A stretch of DNA of 64,000 bases. Source: Patagioenas fasciata (Eukaryota; Chordata; Aves; Columbiformes; Columbidae). Each line of letters begins with the position of its first letter. The stretch's first letter is position 1. The position numbers were made by a program, and so were the translations under genes. The notes beneath the pieces were generated by a model, which saw nothing but the letters and a program-made list of their open reading frames with translations, had not been told where the DNA came from and made no database searches. This document shows, piece after piece, positions 1 to 11,200 of the stretch. The DNA lies in the NCBI RefSeq assembly GCF_037038585.1, contig NC_092520.1, positions 151,899,104-151,963,103 of the forward strand. The letters run 5' to 3'.

Positions 1-1075
1 TGTGTGTGTATTTAAATGGATGCATATACTTGAAATCAGTTCATCTGACAGTCCTGCTGTTTTGCTGGGAGAAAAAGATGAAATTTTGCAGGAAGTTAGT
101 CTGACTATCAGGAGACTTGGTGGTGGGGCTGTGCGAGAAATATTGATAACTTGATAATGAAACGTGGGGATGGAAATAACCCCAAGTTGCCTTCAGTTCT
201 TTATCCTAATGCTCAGCGAGACCCGGGCTTGGTGTTACATATCTGTAGCACCTCTTATGCTCCAGAGATTTCAATACACTGTTTAAAACAATAAACCCCA
301 AACCACTGTACGTTCTTCATCTTACCAGCAAATACTAGAATTGTGTTATTCAGTTTTGCATTATTGAATTTGATAATGTTTTGTTGGTTATACCTCTGTG
401 ATGTTTCTTCTTTTAAAGCTGGTTAGGAGTCAGTTTGTTTGCTCAATTTTCCTGTGTTAATTGGGTTGGATGTTATCCCCATGATCCACATTTTGTTTCA
501 AGATGATTTCCTCCTCTCCTCTTTCCTTTCTCTTAACTTACAAATCCAACTTCTGTACAAAGCTATGTTACAACAGCCAGCTGAAGTAAAATCTTGTTTA
601 TATTGCATGGCTTATTGAAATAAACAGCATTGCATGAAAAAAAATCATTATGAGAGGATTGCGTTCCTTTAAAACAACCCAGCTATATATATTTTAGTGA
701 GCATTTTAAAATGTATTATTTATTTTTCAGTGGTAGAATGTTGTTCTTTAACTTTAAAAAACATCTTGCATTTTTGTAATTATTTCAGAGAACTTGTGCT
801 GTACACCTCAGCACTCTCTGCAGTACTTATTTTAAATTGTTATGTTATTAACTTCAAAGAGATTTATGAGCATGTTGAAAGGGCAGTGTCTCTTTATATT
901 CATTTCAGGAGTATAGTTCATTTGAACACCAGAATAGAAATGTTCTTTCTGTTCTATCAAAGACTCTGAAGAATCTGTCAGTAAAAGAAGACTTTAATGA
1001 ACTGTGGAAACTTTATTTGTGATAAAAATATTTAATGATTATTACAAAAATAAATGCTTGGAATTTATATTTTGG
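1..1075 (+). other. Possible 3' UTR of a convergent neighbour (NT5DC3 expected)
   Basis: This is AT-rich sequence without a credible coding frame. AATAAA hexamers occur on the plus strand at 290-295, 619-624 and 1049-1054, the last followed by T/G-rich sequence. In mammals NT5DC3 lies tail-to-tail with STAB2, so a plus-strand 3' UTR would be expected here. No coding exon of that gene is visible, so the assignment is inferred from gene order only. Confidence 0.3.
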
Positions 1076-2146
1076 TCCCTGCAACATTTAGTATTTTGGG
1101 TTACTGGGGAAAAGGACAGAATGTGAGTTGTATTAACTGCAAAACTCTGGGGGAAAACTCCCCTAAATATGTGTGTTTAGGCATGTTTGTGTTCTAACTT
1201 TTAAAATATCTTATAGATAAAAGCAAGCAAACCTTGACAGTATCACAGGGGAATGCTACTCCTGCAAGCGAGAAAATGTTCCTTTTCTTGCTGTTCTATG
1301 GTTTTTATAGTGTTCTCACAGTTTCCTATGGTGTTAATGTTTTGAGGGGGGGAAATGAAAGCAATTGAACTCAAGTTTGATTTGCTTCTAATAGTATGGT
1401 GTTATTTCTGTGCGTCAGTTAAAAGGCAATGCTGACATGCTTGGTAAAAATAACAGATGTGAACAAGTGCGTAGCTGCTTCTCTCAGACCTTAAAACGGA
1501 ATATGGACATGACGTGGCAAGGGTATGTTTGTTATCCACTTCTCACAAAAACGGCTCAAGAAAAATTTAGTTACTATTTAGATACCCTCATATATCACCT
1601 ATATGTCTTGTTAAACCTGCTACAATTACTATTTCCCTTTGTACAATGAGGTGAGATGTAAACAAACCATGGTCAAGTTGGAGCAAAGACAGAAAAGCTA
1701 GAGGAGCTGAGCAGGGTGGACAGGCTGGATGCGTTTCCTGCTGCTGGAATTCTTACAAGAAAGTATACTAGCAAAAATTCCTTTAAGTTTAAAAAATACT
1801 AGTTTACCACACGTTCTGTTTCACACTTGCCACTTCTAGATGTAACTGAGCAAAAATGAAAGCGTAGAGCTGGAGTACTAGCAAATTGGGGATATTTGCC
1901 AAGTTGGCTGTGTGTTTGAATCCATTTCAAAGCCTGTGCAGAAGAATAAAAGCAGTTAGACAGCAGGCTAGTGAAAGTCATACTTTTCACAGAGAAGTGT
2001 CCCTTTGTTTCTATGTAGGCTCAGTTTTGCATTTGGCACTCTGAATTGATATTGCTCATATACAGCCACTGCTTCTGAGGTGGGTAACTCTGTGGACTCT
2101 ACAGACTGCATCTTAAACAAAGCTCTTTTAAAATTTGTAACAAGAT
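1076..2146. other. Intergenic or distal 3' flank, nothing recognised
   Basis: This lies between the possible plus-strand UTR and the STAB2 polyadenylation signals. I see no exon, repeat family or RNA gene. Short frames here are isolated and resemble nothing known to me. Confidence 0.5.
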
Positions 2147-2152
2147 TTTATT
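2147..2152 (-). terminator. STAB2: Distal STAB2 polyadenylation signal AATAAA
   Basis: The plus strand reads TTTATT, so the minus strand reads AATAAA, about 90 nt after the stop codon. It is an alternative to the nearer hexamer at 2175-2180. Which one is used cannot be told from sequence. Confidence 0.5.
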
Positions 2153-2174
2153 CCCTGAAACATGTAGGTGCTTG

Positions 2175-2180
2175 TTTATT
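2175..2180 (-). terminator. STAB2: Proximal STAB2 polyadenylation signal AATAAA
   Basis: AATAAA on the minus strand about 60 nt after the TAA stop would give a very short 3' UTR. The two hexamers are 28 nt apart and could serve the same cleavage region. Confidence 0.5.
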
Positions 2181-2238
2181 TTCACAATAAGTGTAAATAG
2201 AAATGTGCTTTATAATTGACTGATGCCAAATTCAGTCT

Positions 2239-2289
2239 TTAATTCTGATCATGAGGACCACTTACAACAAGCTGCTGGTCATCTGAATC
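2239..2289 (-). CDS. STAB2: STAB2 exon w58: C-terminal end and stop
   Basis: The exon encodes 16 residues (2111-2126) beginning DSDDQQL and ending HDQN, then TAA at 2239-2241. The start matches mammalian stabilin-2 (DSEERQL); the last nine residues are divergent. The acceptor is TTTTATAG. It begins in phase 0 from w57. Confidence 0.92.
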   Translation of the reverse strand, partial: DSDDQQLVVSGPHDQN

Positions 2290-5200
2290 CTATAAAATAG
2301 AAAAAAAAATTAGACTTGAATGTTGTGTTAGGAAATGAAAGTCACTTTTTGGCAAATTTGTCTATACAGAGGGCAGAGTTTGCACCTGACATTTTTGTAC
2401 CTAACAAGTCTTTTTATTGGATGCAAAAAGATTTATTTGATTTTAGACCCTGCATGTCCATGAGGGTCTTGCGGAATTGGACCATTGAGGCTAATATGCT
2501 GGCTTCACTCAAACTTTCCTTCCTGTGTTTCCCAGTCCCCTTCCCATTGCATTTCAGATTCTTTGCAGAGTGCTGGCACGGCACTTGGCTGCATTCACAG
2601 CAAAGAGAAGACAAAATTGGATGGCCTTTTAAGTTTTTATAGACATGTAACTGGTATCTACCAGCATTTGAAGTCCAATTTAATTCAGCTCTCTTTGAAG
2701 GTAGACTTGAGACAACAGCTGTAGGCCACAGACACTATTTCTAGCAGTGGTAAGACAGAAAAGCCAGGAACTTGAATATTGTTTCACCAGATTGATTTTT
2801 CTTTTTTTCCTAACTAGGCATTTTCTTTTCATAAAGCAGTTCCCTCTTACCATGATTTTAATTGAGTCTTAATCTCAAACAAAAATGAACACTTACTGAG
2901 AAAAGATCGTAAGTAGGTTCTGGTGGAGTCAGCGCAGAAGAACGTTCATAAGAGGGGTTGGTGATATTCGAAGGCTGTGACTTGTCCAGTGGTGTTACAT
3001 CAGTGTCATCCTTTGACTACACAAAATCACACAAACATGCTTAAAATCAATCTCCTACCAGTGCATTAAGCAAGGGGGCACTTAAGCTTCTCTACCAACT
3101 GATGCAGTGTTGTGACTGAACTGGCTTTATCATCTACATTAGTGTCCCTGGGTATGAATGGTGTTCTGGGTTGTTGTATTATCTCAGGTCACTTAACGCC
3201 AGTACCTTTTTTTCTCTCTGTTATTTTTAAGCCTCAGCAAAGATCAGGAGAGGAATCATGGCCTTGGCCTTGTGCCTGGGCTAAGAGGTACCTGGTTGCT
3301 CCTGAGGGCTCTCTTTCTAACTACATAGAAATACAAGCGTTCCCCTGGCTCATGGTTCTGTTTTTTTGATTCTAGAAGATGTACCACATTAGGCAATGTC
3401 TAGAATAGGAAGGAATTTCTGGTTACTTCTAGGTAGACTTGCTTTTTGATTGATTCTTTTGTATTTTGTAACACTTTTTTGGTCATTCCTCATCTCTGAG
3501 TAGCTTGGGGGTTGCTGGCTGGTTTCACATTCTCATGGTACTATGTAGGGCTAGCAGAGTGAGTTAAGAGAAAGCAAGCATGGCAGTGCAATCAGTATAA
3601 GAAATATACACTTCTCAGTCCTGACAATCATTTCAATTTGCTTGACTTTTGAACCCGACCTTTTTCCTATCAAACATTTCAACCTCCAGAGCAGCCAAAC
3701 TATTAGCAGTGAGGGGGAAGAGAACAGGTGCCCTTCCACTGGTTGTAATTACTTGCTTCCCTAAGGATGGGTGGTCTGGTGAGGCAAAGATTTCTGAATG
3801 AGTGCTGTGCAGTTAAATAAGCTTTTGGCCAGTCCTTGGTGTTGGAAGCTTCTGTGAGAACAGGACTCCGTTGGGCACCTTAAAGGGAGAGGTCTGGGGG
3901 AGCAAGTGTAAGCTCATGCCCAAGACAAAGTGTGTGAGCCCTCCCCAGTTTCTTCATATCTTAGTCTGAGTGGTTCCAGTGGGAAGTGATTGGGAATGTT
4001 CCTAGCTTAGTAAAATGCAAGGAGAATTTGGAGGTGGGTCTGGGGTAGTGCTGCCTCCCTGCTTTGCCTTCCTGCCTGTCACCTTACCTTGAAGTGCTGG
4101 AAGCCCATGTTTCTCTTCCTGAACCTGAGGTAAAAATATCCGATAAAAGCCACAATTCCAGCAACCAGGCAGATGCCAAAGAATATTCCTGTCCCGGTAC
4201 TGGCATGGAGAGGAGCCTGGAAGCAAGAGAGAATGTGAGTGAGCTACAGGGGGGCACTGGTCACCTTCCAGCACCTGAGCACACACAGTGTCCTTTTGAG
4301 ATGTGCCCTAGTCCTGAATTGCTTTTGTGCTTGTGTTTCCTGATACACATTCCCTGGAGACAGTTAACTATGGCCTTTTGATAGTAATTACACGCTAGAT
4401 TTTTTTGGGGGTACTGGACATCAACTCTAGTACAGCACGTCATTCACACTTTTGAAGTTACAGAGCACGCGTAAGCCATCTTTTCTAGTCAGAGCAGCTA
4501 CAGAGGCTATGATGACGCTGAAAGCTCACTGGCTTGAGGAGGAGAAATGGATACCAAATTCCCTTAAGCAGCTTTGGAAACCTGTGCTACAGTCCTATAG
4601 AGTTCTGTTTGAGTTCAAGCCTATTCACAGAATCATACAGAATCACTGCTTTTTGGGCTCTGGGAAAGAGTTGGTTGTTGCCAGTTATTGGCAGCCACGT
4701 ACCCCATCCTCTGAGCCCCTTACCAGGCCTAAAACCAAACTGCATCTGAGATGAGGCTCCTCTCCTTGCTGGTCAGAGGGAATGCCAGCCTCTGTGGAGG
4801 GTGCACAAGGCTGGGATCCGCCAGTGGCCCAACACCTGCCTTCTGTAGGTAATTTTGCCCCAAAATATGCAATGCCCTTAACCTGAAATCATTATTCGGT
4901 CAATCAGGTAAAGTGCCAATCCAAGTAACTGTATGTTTTATGAATATTTTAATAAATATGGAGGTGAAGGAATGAAATTCACATGTGATCTGGATTTAAT
5001 TTAAATGGGAGAAATGCCACCACACTCTGCTTTGCCTTCTGCAGCTCTGTAGCCTGCTAGACTGATAACCAGGAATGTAACCAACAGTTTAGGGGTCAGA
5101 ATAAGTTTGAAGGATCCCAAAACATGTAGCCACTCAGGCTGCAATCTCCCCAGAGCAGGGTGGTCTTGCTGGCAATCCAGCAGGTGAGGAGGGATCTGGA

Positions 5201-8200
5201 TTGCATGCTGTAAAGCTTGCTTTTCCATGTGATGTCTTAGCTCTGTGGTTTCCTAACTAGAAACCTAATTATTAAACTGGCAAAAACAATCACATTGTTG
5301 TCTTAACAGATATGCTCACTTCACTTACTTTTTTTTTTTTAGAAAACAAAGTCATTTACATGGTGCAGCTGGACAGCTAAACATTAGAAGACATTTGGTT
5401 GTCCTCTAGAATGTGAAAGGTATTATAAAGACTGTAATATCATGCTGCTGTAGGCTGACAGAAACTGCCTATTATTTTGAATCATTTTCAAGCAGTAATT
5501 TATGCTTTTACCCAAGCGTGTCATTTCCTACTTCTGAGGATTGTAGGCTGCAATGGATTTTTGTGAACTGAGATTGTGCAGGCATATTACTGAGCTTCTA
5601 GGAACATGAGGAAGGATTTGTGAAGGATAAATGGTTGCTCAGAACAAAATGAAGGTGAGAAATAGTTTATCAATAGGATTAATTTTGTGAATCGAGGAGG
5701 CAGCTGGTTAGCCACTTCCCGAATGGATGGGCTGTAAATGTGAGGTCCCTTCAGCACAGGGAGAGAAGGATCAGAGTTACCCTAGCAGAAGAGTTCTTCA
5801 GATTAGGTAAGTGGTGGGTCTTGCAAGGTCATCTTGAGCCTGTGTTGGGCTGTCACGGAGTAAGTACCCTGCGTGGAACAGAGCTGCAGAGCACTAACAC
5901 TGCACATCTGAACACTTTGTTAAGGAAAACATTTTGTACTGGAAAGAAAGGTGTTCCCTGTGCACCTCCCCCAGGGGCAGCAGGGATCACTTTTGTGAAA
6001 GTTGCATTGCAGGTGAACAAAATGTTTTTCCTCCCTTTCATACAAAGCACTAACTTTGCTGGCAGGAAATAAACAGAACAGTATTCCTGCTCCCTGCTGC
6101 TGGACCCTGTCCCATTTTTGTTCTAGCGTGAAGCAGTGCAACTGCTTCTATGGAACGGATGCCACCCTTTTCTAACTGTGCTATTTTGCCATGCACTATT
6201 TGCTTTCATCTTTCTAATGGGAGAGATAATTGGGTAACTAGGACTATTGCAGGGATTTGTGCAGACAAAAAATATCTGTCTCCAAAACACCTTGTTTTGG
6301 ATAGGAATGAATGCAAAGTCAAGATTAAAAATTTTCATTAGAAGCTTAAAAGACCTTTCTGAAAGAACTGGAATTGAGTTTTATAAAACCTCTGTTATAA
6401 AAATGAGCTCCATTATAAAATAGAACTTTTATTTTATTTATAGAAAATAAATGTGGAAAGAACTTGTTCAGACAGAAATATGTTGAACAATCTTCACTGG
6501 TACCTTGTTCTCAACTTCAAATTTTCTTTCAAACCTTTTAAATGGGAACTGATATATGGGAGGGAAACTGGGAATATATGAATGTGAACAATGGGTTGAT
6601 CTATGCCACAGCCACCTCTCACCACCCAAAAAAAAAAAAAATCACTTGGTACTCACAGGTGCTGGTGGAGCCTTTAAAGGCTCTGAAATGACATGGATTA
6701 TCCCGTTGGAAGCGATTATATCCCACTCAACAATAGCACTTCTGTCCACATATCTGATCTCACTCTGCCAGGAGAAAGAGCAATCAGAGCTGAGCTTTGA
6801 CCCTTTTCGCTTCGGGACTGAAACCTTGAGGTTATTTCCCTGCCTCAGTTACTGACACACAGAGAAAAATCTTTATACCGCTGCCTCCCTGGACATCAGC
6901 CAGGGATGGCCTGAGGCTGGTCATGGCAAACCTGTGCATGAAGTAGCCATTGTCATTACCTGCATATTGTCTTCAGGAATTTATTTGTCTTTTTTGTTTG
7001 TTTGTTTGTTTGTTTGTTTTTTTAATAAAGGTTGTTGTGATGTTTGTGCCCAGGAGTGCTGTTACTCCTGATTGCCAGGCAGCCTGCAGCTTGCCTCCCT
7101 TACAGCTGTTTCCCATGCTGAGGATTCCACGTGCTCCAAGCTTACTGGTTTGAGAGAGCTGGGTCAGCACTGATGGGGAGTTGTTGACCCCAGTTTATTT
7201 GGTGGCCTAGCATCTGTGAGCTGGAAGGCGGCCCGACATGGTAACTTATCAGGAAGGGAGAGGGACAGGATCAGTTGTTGCCACCTCAACACTTCTGTAA
7301 ATTCTGCTGAAAATGGGAGTCCTTGACTGCTTTGGGCTCATCCTGAGTCTCTCCAGCCTGTGTCTGTGTTTTGGGAAGGAGGGTTCATAGATGTCTGCAC
7401 TATTGCAAACTGCTTTGAATTTCATCTTAGCAAAATGGCTTCTCCTTGGTGAGCAGAGCTGGGAGCTGCTCCTGCCCTGGCACAAAGTGGTACGCTGCTG
7501 CTGCGAGAGCACATGGTGACTTTCTGTGCCCAGGGAGGAAGAGGCTCAGCTGTGGTGGCACTGCAGAGTGGTGTAGGAGTCACACCATGTCCTCCTCCCT
7601 CTCCTTCAACCCTGTGCTGCCCTGCCAGGGTCCCAGGGAAAGCTCCTGGGCTCCGACCCTGTGTGCTGGGGCAGGTGGGTGCTTGGTCAACCTGGAACAC
7701 ATGCAGAAAGCAGCCACTGCCTCTCCTTCCCACCCTGGCATGTCACTGAGCATCGCTGTGGCCAAGGGAACCAGGGGCCTGATCTGGTCCTCCGGGGAGT
7801 AAGAAAAGCTACAAATTTCCAGCCAGCTTCTGAAGGGCAGGAGTAAGATATGTGTTAATGGGCTCTAAGCCTCCCCTTGGCAGCTTTTGAAGAAAGGAGG
7901 ATATTTTTTTTTAAGGCGAATCTGTTCTAATTCAAATAGCAGATCAAAGTGCACCAAAAGAGCATCTGCATGCTAATGAGTGATACAGGAAAGCCTTGTG
8001 CCGCTGCACGCGATCTCTCATGAAGGTTTACTTTATTAATGTGATTACTAAGTTTGCAGTATAAAGCGGTTTTGAAAATACAAATCATGTGCGTGATAAT
8101 TCTCATGCTTGGTCTCAAGGGGCTGCTGTCAGAGAAGTCATTTGAAATGCTTGGGCAGCAAGTATTTTCTTAAGATAAAATGAGTAGCTGAGTGTGTTTT

Positions 8201-11200
8201 CAAAAGATGCAATCCCCTAAAATGTCAGAGGATACTTTCCATTTCAAAAGGGATATAAAGTTTTGCGTTTAGAAGAACTCCACCAAAAGAGCAATTCAAA
8301 ATGTCAACTCATGTTTCTTCCACTTTTGCTCTGAGCCAAAGCTATGCTGGGGTCTCCTCTCCCCCAGAAAGTTACCTTTAAAGTTAACTTTGCAAATGCC
8401 AACACCTTTCTCTGATGATAAGCTGCTGCTCTCATCTCTGCTCCTATCACACTGCCATCTCTCATAATCCTACCAGACAGAGAGAAGGATTGAACCAAGA
8501 CCCTGTCCCCATCCTGCCATTCCTGCAGGCCATCTGAACAGCCCGGCCACTTGCAAACTTGTAGATTTGCAGTTTACCAGCTGCTATCCTGCAGTCTGCG
8601 GGCAGGAAAGAGCCTTCTGAAGGCAGCCTCTCATTGCTGCCCACTATAACCTTACTGAATTGCTTTCTGGATCGCTGTGTTACCCGATTACAGAGTATAG
8701 CATAAGGAAGGGAAAAAGCACGAAGATGGGAGATTTATTTAAAAGGTACCTGTTCAGTGGTGGGGGCTTCATGTTCCTGGCCCCTGGTATTTGTAATGAG
8801 GAGTTTTTCCCCAAGGCGAGTTAGAAGGGTGGTGCCGTTGGTCAAGTCCTCATAAAACATTATGCTGGCATTAGATAAATGATACTCAATGTCTCGCCCA
8901 GAAAGTGTCTACAAACAATAGCAAAATACAAGGAACATTAACTGATTTCATTAATCCTCTAGATTTACCAGCAGGCTAAGTGCCTCTGACCTTTTTCCCC
9001 TCTTTGCTGTTAATGCTGCAGCAAGTGCAATGTGGGGCAGAGCTGTTGGGAAATCTGGATGCGAGCAGTGGGATCGTCTGTCCCCGCTGGCCTCTGATGG
9101 CTGCCCGCAGCAGGCAGTACCTTGATTTTGGCAGGACAAAGGATTTTACTCTTTTGTTTGAAGACCTGAAATGATGAGCCTCAGAGAGATTCCCAACAGC
9201 TTGAAGATGCAAGCCAGGGCAGAAACCCATGTGAATTGTTTGAGACAATGTTCGATTGAAGAAAGGAAAGTAAAAAGGGATAAGCATGGAAATGAAGCTA
9301 GGAACAGATGCCTTTTTTGTATTTGTGGGAAATACCAAAGCTGTGCTTTGCTTTCTTCAAATAACTGTGTTCGATGTTAATAAGCCAGAACAGACTTCAT
9401 CTTAGGCAGACTCCTTCATAACTGTGTAACTAAAATCCCTGATGGAAAAGTCTGTATTGACTCGAATGCTCAATGACCTTGCACTTAACTGTGGAAGAAA
9501 AATGGAAAGGATGAACTCATCTCTTTCAGAAGTGCAGTTTAAATTATGTGGGGTTAAACAGAAATGTCATACTGAGATTATTATTTTTTAAGCTTACATT
9601 TCACAGGGATACAGCTATAATGGCTGTTTAAAAATGTTATTGAAATGAAGAAGGAAAAGAGGAAAAAGTGCTGACCTCATTTTCCCTTAACCCGCTATCA
9701 TTTGGAGCAAAGAGAGTGGCGTGCACTGACAGGTCTGTGAGGTACCGCAGGAACTCTCTCCCCTTCCTAGAGTTGTTGGAGTAAGCCATGATGTCCTAGG
9801 CAGAAACAAAATCCAGCTTTACTAAAGACCAATTGTGCGCTCCTGTGTGGGGAGCTGAAAAGAGACCATGTAAATAACGACAGAGAAGCTTTCTGTTACT
9901 AGCTATGAAGCAGCTCTAGAGTGATACTACAAAAAAAAGTTTGTATTCAAAATGAAGTTTTAGCTGCTGATGAGATAAGCATGTCTCAAAGTGACTTGCA
10001 GGAGTTGGGCCCTTGGTGTCTATGGGGCATAGACATAGAATGCTTTTCTGAGGAGCAGCAAGAAATTCCTACTTTCTCCAGTAGGAATTCAGTAAAATTA
10101 CAAAGCACAATTCCTTGTGATGCTTAGAAAGCCAGTGGCAGTTGTGCAGAGAATCCTCCTTAAGCTAAAGCTGCAGTAACATTTAATTCCCGAATGAGTT
10201 TTAGAAACCCAAAACCTCACTGAAAAAAGTAATTAAAAAAATGCCAAAACCTAAGTTCTGATTCTGACAGTGCAGATTTAGACTGCTCCACCTTGCTTTT
10301 GCTGGTGTGGAGTTGTTACCTGCTAGGAAAGCAAACACTGAGATACAAGCTGCTGGCAGACCCTGCTTCTCTCCCCTCACCCCACTGAGCAGCATTTCGG
10401 CTGTGGGCCCTACCGACAAGAAGTTGGTCAGCGTTGGGAAGGACGTCAGCACTTGCAGCAAGTTCCCGCTGCAGGAGAAGCCATCCCCCACATAGCCAGG
10501 CTTGCAGGTGCAGTTCACCTCTGGAAGGTACAAACACAGATAGCAGTGTTGGGCAAACAATCTTTGCTAGAAGATTTTAGGCTGCCCTGTACCTGAAAAA
10601 CAACTTTCAAGCAACAGATTTTTTTTTTTAAGTTAAAAAGAAGCAGAATCTCTTGCAATGTTATCTGGTGACCTGCTGCTGACCAAAGGAACTGAAACCC
10701 GGGTTCCGTCTCTGCGCAGAGGGATACAACAAAGGACCTTCTTACCTTTCTCTCTGTAGCAGAAGACATCCCAGGTTTCACTCAGGTTGACTCTTTTCCC
10801 ATAGTCCACGATGCCGACGTGCCCAGCGCCACAATTTGGGGAGGAGAAGGCAGTTGGGTAGCCCACTCTTTCACCATCCAGCCAGCCGGCAGCACACAGG
10901 TGGTACCTCGCCTGCAGCCAGCACAGCCATAAGGGAAAAAACAATTGGGAGAGAGCTGGGTGATAGGGCTGGGGTGCTGTGGACGAAAGGGACTGTCCTC
11001 CCTGGACACCCAGGCACCACCCCACCCACTAGCTGTCTTTCTGAGGGGGCTCTGTCTGTCTTTCTGTCCCACACCCTGAGCTGAGGTCTGGGCCAAGGGG
11101 CTGCGGAGATGGGGCCTCTCTGAGAGTGAGTGGTTCTCCATACAGGCCAAGGGAGCCTTTCCTGGGAAAACCTGCCCGAAGCCCAAAGCTGGGCAGGATT

